Below are positions 6,609-14,255 of a DNA stretch of 17,647 nt, piece after piece. A program made the position numbers and the translations under genes. Positions within the stretch are counted from its first letter, which is position 1; every line of letters begins with the position of its first letter. Source of the DNA: JAZLEZ01 sp045615505 (GTDB lineage Bacteria > Spirochaetota > Spirochaetia > Sphaerochaetales > Sphaerochaetaceae); the NCBI GenBank assembly GCA_045615505.1, contig JAZLEZ010000031.1, forward strand, positions 1 to 17,647. The letters are read 5' to 3'. The notes under the pieces were generated by a model. The model saw only the letters and a program-made list of their open reading frames with translations. It was not told the origin of the DNA and ran no database searches.

Positions 6609-8621
6609 ATGGCTTACGCAAAAGATTTGTACAGACAGAACTTCATTGAATATGCCTCCTATGTTATCAAGGACAGAGCAATTCCGGATATTGAAGACGG
6701 ACTCAAGCCGGTTCAGAGAAGAATTCTTCATACACTTATAGAAATGGATGACGGAAGATTTCACAAAGTTGCAAATGTCGTGGGCTCGGCAATGCACTAC
6801 CATCCGCACGGAGATTCTTCAATATATACTGCACTGGTCAACCTTGCAAACTGTGATTTATTCATAGAAAAACAGGGAAACTACGGAAACTTCATGACAG
6901 GCGACGCGGCTGCTGCAGCCCGATATATTGAATGTCGTCTTCTTCCTTTTGCAAAAAAGGTTCTCTACAATCCCGAAATTACAGAATATGCCGAATCATA
7001 CGACGGCCGAAGTCAGGAGCCGGTGGTATTCCCTGCAAAGATTCCCGTAGTCCTTATTCAGGGTACGGAAGGCATTGCAGTAGGAATGTCCACGAAAATT
7101 CTTCCTCATAATGCATTGGAAGTCATAGACGCGCAGATTGCAGCACTGAAAGGAGAAGAATTTGTTCTTTATCCTGATTTCCCCGGCGGTGGAATCATGG
7201 ATGTTTCCGACTATAACGACGGACTCGGTTCCATTGCGGTAAGGGCAAAGCTGGATATTTCAAATCCAAAAAAAATCATCATAGAGGAACTGCCTTTTGG
7301 TGTAGATTCCGAAAAAATGATACAGAGCATTGATGCGGCTGCAAAAAAAGGCAGACTGAAAGTTGCTCAGGTCAATGATTTTACGGCAGATAAGGTAAAC
7401 ATCGAGATTTATCTTTCAAAGGGAACTTATACAAAAGATTTGGTAGATGCGCTTTATGCATACACTCTCTGCGAACAGAAGATTTCGGTCAACTGCCTTC
7501 TGATTAAGGACAAACTGCCGCATATTTCAACGGTAAGTGATATCATAAAGTACCATGCAGACCATCTTCTGAAAGTTTCGGAGGCAGAACTGGAAGTTGA
7601 AAAGGGGCATCTTTTCGACAAGCTCCACACAAGGACGCTGGAACGGATTTTCATAGAAGAAAGAATCTACAAACGCATCGAACAGAAACGCAGTGCAGAG
7701 GCTGTAAATGAAGCTGTTGTTACAGGTTTTGAACCGTATAAGGATCAGCTGGTGAGAGAGATTACACAAGACGATATCGAACATCTTCTCAAGATTCCCA
7801 TCCGCAGGATTTCTCTTTTCGACATAGAGAAGAATAAGGAAGAAATCAATCAAATCAACTCCGATATCAAGAAGGTCGAGTATAATCTCAGGCATCTTGT
7901 CGAGTATTCTGTCAAAACACTTGAAAGCATCAGAAAAGATCTGGTTGAACAGGGACATGACAGAATGACTCAGATTGCGGATTTCAATACAGTCAGTATA
8001 AAGGAAGTTGCAAAGAGAGATCTTGATTTGAAATACGATGATGCTTCCGGCTATGTAGGTACAGGACTCAAAACCGGAGATGATATCTGTAAGGTTTCCG
8101 AGTTCGACAGAATTCTGATAATCAACAAAGACGGAACTTATTTCACTGCAAATGTCGGCGAGAAGGAATTCATAGGAAAGGATGCCGTCTATATCGGAAT
8201 TGCAGACAAGAGCAGTTTGGAAAATATAACATTTACGGTGATTTATCAGGAAAAGAAGAGCAAACGGACTATGATAAAGCGTACGAAGTTCACCGGCGGA
8301 TTCATTTTGAACAAAGTTTACAACATTCTTCCTGAGCCTGAAGACAACATAATGAGAAAACTTTCCACGCTGCCGAATGCCGAAGTAACAGTCACTTTCA
8401 AAGGAAAGAACCTCAGAGTATCCGAACAGACATTCCTGTTTTCGGATTACAGAATTAAAAATGCAAAGGCCGGCGGTGTTATGGTCACCAAAAAGGATGT
8501 TGCCTCTATGAGGATTAAGCCTGCAAAGCTGGTAGAAACAAAATCTCCAGAATCGGAGCTTGAGGAATCTGTTGAACCGATATCTTCTGTCGATGACGAA
8601 GGCCCCGGATTGTTTGATTGA
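6609..8621 (+). CDS. parC: Type IIA DNA topoisomerase, subunit A (topoisomerase IV ParC-type)
   Basis: This is the DNA breakage-reunion subunit that partners the upstream ParE. The catalytic tyrosine is Tyr106 in AAAARYIE. The N-terminal winged-helix region has DGLKPVQRRILH and the quinolone-region motif HPHGDSSIYTAL (65-76). Coiled-coil-rich sequence follows at about 320-450, then a short divergent C-terminal region. I see no GyrA box, which supports decatenase rather than gyrase. I placed the start at 6609 because GAGGA (6596-6600, overlapping the parE stop) lies 8 nt upstream; a TTG 15 nt earlier overlaps parE and has no such site. At 670 residues it is shorter than the roughly 750-880 common in the family, mainly through a reduced C-terminal domain. 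At the position matching E. coli GyrA Asp87 / ParC Glu84 it has Thr74. Confidence 0.9.
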   Translation: MAYAKDLYRQNFIEYASYVIKDRAIPDIEDGLKPVQRRILHTLIEMDDGRFHKVANVVGSAMHYHPHGDSSIYTALVNLANCDLFIEKQGNYGNFMTGDAAAAARYIECRLLPFAKKVLYNPEITEYAESYDGRSQEPVVFPAKIPVVLIQGTEGIAVGMSTKILPHNALEVIDAQIAALKGEEFVLYPDFPGGGIMDVSDYNDGLGSIAVRAKLDISNPKKIIIEELPFGVDSEKMIQSIDAAAKKGRLKVAQVNDFTADKVNIEIYLSKGTYTKDLVDALYAYTLCEQKISVNCLLIKDKLPHISTVSDIIKYHADHLLKVSEAELEVEKGHLFDKLHTRTLERIFIEERIYKRIEQKRSAEAVNEAVVTGFEPYKDQLVREITQDDIEHLLKIPIRRISLFDIEKNKEEINQINSDIKKVEYNLRHLVEYSVKTLESIRKDLVEQGHDRMTQIADFNTVSIKEVAKRDLDLKYDDASGYVGTGLKTGDDICKVSEFDRILIINKDGTYFTANVGEKEFIGKDAVYIGIADKSSLENITFTVIYQEKKSKRTMIKRTKFTGGFILNKVYNILPEPEDNIMRKLSTLPNAEVTVTFKGKNLRVSEQTFLFSDYRIKNAKAGGVMVTKKDVASMRIKPAKLVETKSPESELEESVEPISSVDDEGPGLFD

Positions 8622-8622
8622 T

Positions 8623-9312
8623 ATGCTGAAAGACAGAATTCTGTATGAAGACAACCACCTCATTATCGTCAACAAGCTTCCCGGTGAGATTGTTCAGGGA
8701 GATAAAACAGGTGATGTTAGTCTGGCAGATGATGTAAAGGCTTTTCTCAAAGAAAAATACAACAAACCCGGTAGTGTTTTTCTCGGTATTCCGCATAGAC
8801 TTGACCGTCCCACGAGCGGAATCGTCATTTACTGCAAGACTTCTAAGGCGTTGGAACGAATGAATCAGGCTTTCAGGGAAAATAGGGTTGAAAAGCACTA
8901 TTGGGCTGTGACAGACCACGGTTTGCCTCAGAAGATTGGAAGACTTGAGCACTACATTTTCCGTGATTCATCCAGGAACAAAAGTTTTGCATACAAAACG
9001 GAAAAACCTAATACACGGAAAGCTGTTCTTGAATTCAACGAACTTGCCGTATCCGAACATTACACCTTGTTGGATATAACCCTCATTACCGGCAGACATC
9101 ACCAAATCAGGAGTCAGTTGGCTGCCCGCGGTGTTCATATCAAAGGAGATCTCAAATATGGTTTTCCCCGTTCCAACGAGGACGGCGGAATCTGTCTGCA
9201 TTCACGGACTGCTGTGTTTGAACACCCTGTCACAAAACAGACAATCAAAGTTACGGCACCTGTTCCCGACTCAAAAATATGGTGCTATTTTGAGGATATC
9301 CTCAAAAAATAA
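8623..9312 (+). CDS. RluA-family RNA pseudouridine synthase
   Basis: This 229-residue enzyme would isomerise specific uridines in rRNA or tRNA to pseudouridine. The catalytic motif II is HRLDRPTSG (58-66), with Asp61 the expected catalytic aspartate. The N terminus (ILYEDNHLIIVNKLPGE) and the later ITGRHHQIRSQL and LHSR stretches are typical RluA/RluD-type elements. No S4 domain is present, so it is a short, catalytic-domain-only member. The exact uridine target cannot be predicted. The ATG at 8623 lies 1 nt after the parC stop, which suggests translational coupling; a start at 8560 would overlap parC by 62 nt and adds unconserved residues. No convincing terminator follows. Confidence 0.9.
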   Translation: MLKDRILYEDNHLIIVNKLPGEIVQGDKTGDVSLADDVKAFLKEKYNKPGSVFLGIPHRLDRPTSGIVIYCKTSKALERMNQAFRENRVEKHYWAVTDHGLPQKIGRLEHYIFRDSSRNKSFAYKTEKPNTRKAVLEFNELAVSEHYTLLDITLITGRHHQIRSQLAARGVHIKGDLKYGFPRSNEDGGICLHSRTAVFEHPVTKQTIKVTAPVPDSKIWCYFEDILKK

Positions 9313-9378
9313 TTGCCAAATTGCATAAATTGAAAATTATTCTCAGTAAATTTTTAGATAATATTATATTTATATTTG

Positions 9379-9407
9379 TTGACATAACAAAGTGCGGGGC
9401 TTAAACT
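9379..9407 (+). promoter_or_regulatory. Sigma-70-type promoter of gdhA
   Basis: A perfect -35 TTGACA (9379-9384) is followed, after exactly 17 nt, by -10 TAAACT (9402-9407). The predicted start near 9414 leaves a leader of about 75 nt before the gdhA ATG. Upstream, 9313-9378 is very AT-rich and holds no gene or clear terminator. Confidence 0.75.
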
Positions 9408-9456
9408 TTTTAATAGGTATCCGACGGGGTGCCCGGTACAGTTTTTTTACTGCACG

Positions 9457-9468
9457 ATTATGCATAAT
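9457..9468. promoter_or_regulatory. 12-bp perfect palindrome in the gdhA leader, possible operator
   Basis: ATTATGCATAAT reads the same on both strands. It lies about 45 nt after the predicted transcription start and 9 nt before the gdhA Shine-Dalgarno sequence. A dimeric regulator could bind here, but a palindrome of this length also arises by chance in AT-rich DNA. Confidence 0.35.
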
Positions 9469-9489
9469 AGTACAGACGGAGGAAAAGTT

Positions 9490-10827
9490 ATGTACAATTT
9501 AGAAGAGTTTATTGCCAAGCTAAAGGCTAAAAACCCTGACCAGCCTCAGTTTATTCAGGCTGCCAGTGAAGTTATCGCATCTGTCATTGATGTTGTTAAC
9601 AGCAATCCTAAGTATATTGAGAATAAAGTTCTTGATAGAATCGTAGAACCGGATAAGATTCATCAGTTCAAGGTTTGTTGGGAAGATGATAATCATCAGA
9701 TTCAGGTTAACCGCGGTTGGAGAATTCAGTATAACAACGCAATCGGACCTTACAAAGGCGGTCTCAGATTTGCTCCTACAGTATCAATCGATACATTCAA
9801 GTTCCTTGGTTTCGAACAGATTTTCAAGAACAGCTTAACATCTCTCCCTATGGGCGGTGCAAAGGGTGGCGCAGACTTTGATCCTAACGGAAAGTCTCCA
9901 AGAGAAGTTGAAAGATTCTGTAAGGCATTTATGACAGAACTTCAGAAGTATATCGGTCCTGATACAGATGTTCCTGCAGGCGACCTCGGTGTAGGCGGAA
10001 GAGAAATCGGTTATATGTACGGCCAGTGGCTCAAGCTTCATGACGAAAATACAGGTGTTCTTACCGGTAAGGGTCAGGCTTGGGGTGGTTCACTCATCAG
10101 ACCTGAAGCAACAGGTTACGGTGCAATGTACTATACAAACGAAGTTCTCAAGCTCAACAATGATACATTCGAAGGTAAGAGAGTTATTGTTTCCGGTTTC
10201 GGTAATGTTGCATGGGGTGCAGTCAAGAAGGCTACAGAACTCGGTGCAAAGGTTGTTGCAATTTCCGGTCCGGACGGATATGTCCTCGATGAAGACGGTG
10301 TAAGCACACCTGAAAAGATTGCTTATATGCTTGAACTCAGAGGTTCAGGAAAGAACATTGTTGCTCCTTATGCAGAGAAATTCGGTGCAAAGTTTGTTCC
10401 GGGCAAGAAGATTTGGGAAGTCCCTTGTGATATTGCTTTCACAGCAGCTCTTCAGAACGAACTTAACGGCGATGATGCAAAGTTGCTCCTCAAGAACGGC
10501 GTCAAGTATGCAATCGAGATTTCCAACATGGGATGCACACCTGAAGCTATCGAAGCTTTCCAGGCTGCAAAGATTCCTTTCTGTCCTGGTAAGGCTGTCA
10601 ACGCCGGTGGTGTTGCAACATCAGGTCTTGAAATGAGCCAGAACGCCGGACACATCAAGTGGACAGCAGAAGAAGTTGATTCAAGACTTCACGACATTAT
10701 GGTCAACATCTTCAGTGCCTGTGTTAAGGAAGGTAAAGAAGCTGACGGTTATATCAACTATGTCAAAGGTGCAAACATTGCAGGTTTCCGCAAGGTTGCC
10801 GATGCTATGTGTGAACAGGGTTTCTGA
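9490..10827 (+). CDS. gdhA: Glutamate dehydrogenase, hexameric NADP-type
   Basis: The enzyme interconverts 2-oxoglutarate plus ammonium and glutamate, and in this family usually works as NADPH-dependent ammonium assimilation in the cytoplasm. The 445 residues match the family length. Visible elements are the substrate lysines Lys89 (GPYKGGLRF) and Lys125 (PMGGAKGG), Asp165 in AGDLGVGGRE, the Rossmann loop GFGNVA (236-241) and NAGGVATSGLEMSQN near the C terminus. The stretch usually written as GANMP is changed here to ISNMG. The ATG at 9490 has GGAGG 7 nt upstream; an upstream in-frame ATG at 9460 lies inside the leader palindrome and lacks a ribosome site. Codon use looks like that of a highly expressed gene. 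The gene has its own promoter and terminator, so it is monocistronic. Cofactor preference is inferred. Confidence 0.95.
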   Translation: MYNLEEFIAKLKAKNPDQPQFIQAASEVIASVIDVVNSNPKYIENKVLDRIVEPDKIHQFKVCWEDDNHQIQVNRGWRIQYNNAIGPYKGGLRFAPTVSIDTFKFLGFEQIFKNSLTSLPMGGAKGGADFDPNGKSPREVERFCKAFMTELQKYIGPDTDVPAGDLGVGGREIGYMYGQWLKLHDENTGVLTGKGQAWGGSLIRPEATGYGAMYYTNEVLKLNNDTFEGKRVIVSGFGNVAWGAVKKATELGAKVVAISGPDGYVLDEDGVSTPEKIAYMLELRGSGKNIVAPYAEKFGAKFVPGKKIWEVPCDIAFTAALQNELNGDDAKLLLKNGVKYAIEISNMGCTPEAIEAFQAAKIPFCPGKAVNAGGVATSGLEMSQNAGHIKWTAEEVDSRLHDIMVNIFSACVKEGKEADGYINYVKGANIAGFRKVADAMCEQGF

Positions 10828-10858
10828 TTCTTCATCAACTGTTGATAAAAAACAATTC

Positions 10859-10893
10859 AAAGTGGTTCCGGTTTTCCCGGGACCACTTTTTTT
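10859..10893 (+). terminator. Intrinsic terminator of gdhA
   Basis: AAAGTGGT (10859-10866) pairs with ACCACTTT (10882-10889). Further inner pairs TCCGG/CCGGG enclose a short T-rich loop. The stem runs into seven T residues (10887-10893). It lies 31 nt after the gdhA stop codon. Confidence 0.92.
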
Positions 10894-10981
10894 GTGTGAA
10901 AAGTTTGCAGGTTCGTCTGTTGTATTGATAACAAATTTGATATGTGATTTTACACTGACAGGAGATATGACTATTTTTTCC

Positions 10982-10995
10982 TATCCGGCCGGATA
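10982..10995. promoter_or_regulatory. 14-bp perfect palindrome abutting the superoxide reductase ribosome site
   Basis: TATCCGGCCGGATA is perfectly self-complementary, and its last base is the first base of the AAGGAG Shine-Dalgarno sequence. The G+C-rich core stands out from its AT-rich surroundings. It could be an operator for a dimeric repressor of the oxidative-stress gene, or fold into RNA that competes with ribosome binding. No known regulator is recognised. Confidence 0.5.
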
Positions 10996-11006
10996 AGGAG
11001 TTTATG

Positions 11007-11387
11007 ATGACGAAGTTTTTCAGATGTAAGCTTTGTGGAAAAATTGTTACGGAAATTGAGGCTACGGCAGCCAAACCGGTCTGTTGTGGAGAAGAAATGG
11101 AAGAACTTACGGCAAATACCGTAGATGCCGCAAAGGAAAAACATGTTCCTGTTGTCATCAGGGACGGTGATAAAGTTACGGTGAAGGTAGGTTCTGTGTT
11201 ACATCCTATGGAAAAAGAACACTATATTGCATTCATTGCTTTGGAAACGAACAGTGGTTTGCAGATTAAAAAACTGACTGCAGGTATGGAACCTGTTGCG
11301 GACTTCAGGGTGTGCGGAAAAGAAAAGGTGCTTGCTGTTTACGAATACTGCAACAAGCATGGTTTATGGAAAAGTACACATCAATAA
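11007..11387 (+). CDS. Desulfoferrodoxin / superoxide reductase (two-iron, class II)
   Basis: This small cytoplasmic enzyme reduces superoxide to hydrogen peroxide without releasing oxygen, the usual strategy of anaerobes. Both metal sites are intact in 126 residues. The N-terminal desulforedoxin-like Fe(Cys)4 site uses Cys7, Cys10, Cys26 and Cys27. The catalytic Fe(His)4Cys site uses His46, His66, His72, His118 and Cys115, with Glu44 and Lys45 at the active-site loop. Desulfoferrodoxins of sulfate reducers have the same order and spacing. Two ATGs lie in tandem; the second (11007) is preferred because AAGGAG then sits 6 nt upstream rather than 3. The gene is flanked by terminators on both sides, so it is transcribed alone. 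No clear -35/-10 pair is seen in 10894-10981. The electron donor, normally rubredoxin, is not encoded here. Confidence 0.95.
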   Translation: MTKFFRCKLCGKIVTEIEATAAKPVCCGEEMEELTANTVDAAKEKHVPVVIRDGDKVTVKVGSVLHPMEKEHYIAFIALETNSGLQIKKLTAGMEPVADFRVCGKEKVLAVYEYCNKHGLWKSTHQ

Positions 11388-11405
11388 CCGAATATGACAA
11401 AAAAT

Positions 11406-11449
11406 ACAGTGCAAAACCGGTGAACTTTGGGCATTTGCACTGTTTTTTT
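11406..11449 (+). terminator. Intrinsic terminator of the superoxide reductase gene
   Basis: ACAGTGCAAA (11406-11415) and TTTGCACTGT (11434-11443) form a perfect 10-bp stem with an 18-nt loop. The stem leads into seven T residues (11443-11449). It starts 18 nt after the stop codon. Confidence 0.9.
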
Positions 11450-11526
11450 ATTTTTTCTGAAAAATTTTTTTTTCTAGGTGTGGTGCTTATGTGCTACAAG
11501 GGCAATATAAAACTTATATAACTTAA

Positions 11527-11542
11527 ACACTATCAGTAGTGG
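11527..11542. promoter_or_regulatory. NrdR-box-like site upstream of the ribonucleotide reductase gene
   Basis: The 16-mer ACACTATCAGTAGTGG matches 12 of 16 positions of the NrdR box core (ACACTATATATAGTGT). Its arms CACTA/TAGTG are perfect. NrdR is the general bacterial repressor of ribonucleotide reductase genes. The site follows directly after an AT-rich TATATAAC stretch (11515-11522) that could be a -10 region, so a bound repressor would overlap the start of transcription. NrdR sites usually come in pairs about three helical turns apart, and I could not find a clear partner at that distance. The remaining leader, 11543-11635, shows no clear riboswitch. Confidence 0.5.
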
Positions 11543-11648
11543 ATAATCGTTTTTGATTACTCAACAGATATTGCATTGCCTCCGGATTTGTGATAGTCTC
11601 AACAAAGACTCGGCGATTGCGCCAAATACACCATCAGGAGTGTTAGCT

Positions 11649-14231
11649 ATGAATTCTCTTTCTAGTTTGGGAAGAAAAATATTTCTGGACCGCTATGCTG
11701 TAAAAGATGTTCAGAAAGATTCTTTAAAGGTCGGTGATTTAGTAGTTGCCGTCGCAAATGCAAAGACAGGTCAGAGGGAAATCGGAAACATCACCGTTTG
11801 TGAAGCCGGTTCGGATAATGTTACCGTACAACTTGAAGACGGAACAATTCTGGAGACAACGAAAGAATCCGTTGACAAACCTTTGGAAACAGAACCTTCA
11901 CAGATGCACAAGAGAGTTGCTTCCGGAATAGCAAAACAGGAAAAAGAAGGTGAAACGCGTGAAAAATGGACAAAGGAGTTTGAGTGGATACTCAACGATT
12001 GGAAGTTTGTTCCGGGCGGAAGAATTCTCACAGGTGCCGGAACAAAACAGAATCTGACATATTTCAATTGTTATGTAATTCCATCTCCGAAGGATTCCAG
12101 AAAGGGAATTATGACCAGTCTTGGACATATGACGGAAATTATGAGCCGAGGTGGCGGAGTCGGAATGAATCTTTCATCACTGCGTCCCCGCTATGCGTAT
12201 GTAAAAGGTGTAAACGGCAGGTCTTCCGGTTCTGTATCATGGGGAGCTCTTTTCAGTTTTGTAACAGGTTTGATTGAACAGGGCGGTTCCAGAAGAGGAG
12301 CTTTGATGCTCATTCTTGACATCTGGCATCCGGATATTATTGATTTCATCAATGCAAAGCGTGATATGGGAAAAATAACCAATGCCAATATTTCCCTCGG
12401 TATCACAGACGATTTCATGGATGCTGTGAAGAAAGACGGAGAATGGACAACGGTTTTCCCTGATACTTCAGATCCTGATTACAACGAGAAGTGGACTGGA
12501 GACATTTCCGAGTGGAAAGAAATGGGAAAGAAGGTCATTCCTTTCAAGACATACAAAGCCCGTGAAATCTGGAATCAGATTATCGAAAGTGCTTGGGCAA
12601 GTGCAGAACCCGGAGTATTCTTTGCAGACAGATACAACAAGATGTCCAACAGTTACTACTACTGCCGCATCCACTGCACAAATCCATGCGGAGAGCAGGG
12701 ACTTCCTCCTTGGGGTGTCTGCAACCTCGGGTCTATCAACCTTTCGAAGTTTGTTGAAAACAAGAAAGTTCTTTGGGATGATCTTGCAAGAACAGTAAAG
12801 GCTTCCGTCAGGTTCCTTGATGATGTCATAGACGATACTCCTTATTTCTTTGAAGAAAACAAAAAGCGTCAGCAGTCCGAAAGACGCGTAGGTCTTGGTA
12901 CCATGGGGCTGGCAGACATGCTTATCAAGATGGAACTTGCATACGGAAGCGACGAATCTCTGAAGTTCATTGATGAAGTTTATAAATTCATCTGTTGTGA
13001 AGCCTACAAGGCCAGTGCCGAAAATGCACAGGAAAAGGGCAGTTTCTCATTCTTTGATGCAGACAAGCTTCTTCAGAGCGGTTTTATGAAAGGAATGCCG
13101 GAAGATATAAGACAGATTGTAAAAGAGAAGGGGCTCAGAAATGTTACTCTTCTTACTCAGGCTCCTACCGGTACTACCGGTACAATGGTCGGAACATCAA
13201 CAGGCATTGAACCATACTACTTCTGGGAATGGGAGAGAACCGGAAGAATGGGAACAAATATCGAGAGAGTTGAAATCTACGATCAGTGGGTCAAAGCTCA
13301 CCCGGGTCAGAAAAAACCTGCATATTTTGTTTCTGCAATGGACCTTAAACCCGAAGAGCATGTCAAAGTTCAGGCAGCCATCCAGAGATGGGTTGATTCC
13401 TCCATTTCCAAAACCGCAAATACACCCAAAGACTATACCGTTGAACAGACGGCAAAGCTTTATGAGCTTCTTTATGATGTAGGATGCAAAGGCGGAACAA
13501 CATACCGTGACGGTTCAAGAGATACTCAGGTACTCAAAGCAAAAGACGGCTCAAAGAAGGAAGAGGCAAAGGAAGACGCAAAGGAATGCGAGTGCGAAAA
13601 ACTCAAATGTGAAATCGCAGATCTTCGACAGCAGCTTCTTGCTGCAAAGGCTGCCAATGTAATGCTGAAAGCCAGATCCAGAAGCAATGTAATGAGGGGT
13701 ACAACCTATAAAAAGGCAACACCTATCGGAACAGCCTACATTACAGTAAACTGCGATAACAACGATTGTGAAGATCCTTTTGAAGTATTCATCAATGTTG
13801 CTAAGGTTGGAACAAGTGTTGCTGCCGATGCAGAAGGTCTTGCAAGACTTATTTCACTCATTCTCAGAATGCCTTCACCTTACACACCCAAGCAGAGAGC
13901 TCAGGCAATCATCAATCAGCTCAAGGGTATCGGAAGCGGTCAGAGTACCGGTTTCGGGAAAAACAGAGTAATGAGTCTTGCAGATGCAGTAGGGCAGGTT
14001 CTTGAAGAGCATATCGGTCAACAGAGCCAGTCAACGATTGAAAGTACTAAACTTAACGATATCGGAGAGGATCCTGATGATTATCAACCGGTTCTGATAG
14101 AGGATACTGATACCAGAATTCCGGACAAAGGTCAGATGCACGGAGATATATGTCCGGTTTGCGGAAATGCAACATTCATCAAGATTGAAGGTTGTCAGAA
14201 GTGTCTTTCATGCGGTCATTCAAAGTGTTGA
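11649..14231 (+). CDS. nrdJ: Ribonucleoside-diphosphate reductase, class II (adenosylcobalamin-dependent)
   Basis: This enzyme makes deoxyribonucleotides using a cobalamin-generated thiyl radical, so no separate radical subunit is needed. In the 860 residues the redox cysteine pair is Cys141 (FNCYV) and Cys358 (GVCNLGSINL). The active-site Asn345, Cys347 and Glu349 lie in NPCGE. TQAPTGTTGTM and the TSCPD domain (from about 683, GTTYKKATPIGTAYITV) are typical of large class II enzymes. The C terminus carries CPVC, CQKC and CGHSKC, a zinc-ribbon and thiol-shuttle tail. A segment at about 23-82 inserts a small beta-rich domain after the RYAVKD helix, and 635-680 is a charged, cysteine-bearing, coiled-coil-like insert. 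The ATG at 11649 has AGGAG 8 nt upstream; a TTG 96 nt earlier is less likely. An NrdR-like box lies upstream. Confidence 0.95.
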   Translation: MNSLSSLGRKIFLDRYAVKDVQKDSLKVGDLVVAVANAKTGQREIGNITVCEAGSDNVTVQLEDGTILETTKESVDKPLETEPSQMHKRVASGIAKQEKEGETREKWTKEFEWILNDWKFVPGGRILTGAGTKQNLTYFNCYVIPSPKDSRKGIMTSLGHMTEIMSRGGGVGMNLSSLRPRYAYVKGVNGRSSGSVSWGALFSFVTGLIEQGGSRRGALMLILDIWHPDIIDFINAKRDMGKITNANISLGITDDFMDAVKKDGEWTTVFPDTSDPDYNEKWTGDISEWKEMGKKVIPFKTYKAREIWNQIIESAWASAEPGVFFADRYNKMSNSYYYCRIHCTNPCGEQGLPPWGVCNLGSINLSKFVENKKVLWDDLARTVKASVRFLDDVIDDTPYFFEENKKRQQSERRVGLGTMGLADMLIKMELAYGSDESLKFIDEVYKFICCEAYKASAENAQEKGSFSFFDADKLLQSGFMKGMPEDIRQIVKEKGLRNVTLLTQAPTGTTGTMVGTSTGIEPYYFWEWERTGRMGTNIERVEIYDQWVKAHPGQKKPAYFVSAMDLKPEEHVKVQAAIQRWVDSSISKTANTPKDYTVEQTAKLYELLYDVGCKGGTTYRDGSRDTQVLKAKDGSKKEEAKEDAKECECEKLKCEIADLRQQLLAAKAANVMLKARSRSNVMRGTTYKKATPIGTAYITVNCDNNDCEDPFEVFINVAKVGTSVAADAEGLARLISLILRMPSPYTPKQRAQAIINQLKGIGSGQSTGFGKNRVMSLADAVGQVLEEHIGQQSQSTIESTKLNDIGEDPDDYQPVLIEDTDTRIPDKGQMHGDICPVCGNATFIKIEGCQKCLSCGHSKC

Positions 14232-14255
14232 TGAATCAGCAAATGAAGGAGTAAT

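Noticed and set aside
7527..8675. Long open frame (382 codons) on the minus strand opposite parC
   Set aside because: It lies antisense to a clearly conserved gene, has a cysteine- and phenylalanine-rich, non-protein-like composition and matches no family. It reflects the codon bias of parC.
9303..9345. Terminator after the pseudouridine synthase gene
   Set aside because: Only an all-AT AATAATT/AATTATT pairing with a long loop and no T-run is seen; it is too weak to call.
10915..10956. Sigma-70 promoter for the superoxide reductase gene
   Set aside because: TTGATA (10925-10930) and TACACT (10951-10956) are separated by 20 nt, too far for a confident pair. No better pair was found.
11450..11648. 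Possible cobalamin riboswitch upstream of the B12-dependent reductase
   Set aside because: The leader is about 200 nt, but I see no B12-box-like conserved core or multi-stem fold. The only paired element found is a weak AGTCT/AGACT hairpin.
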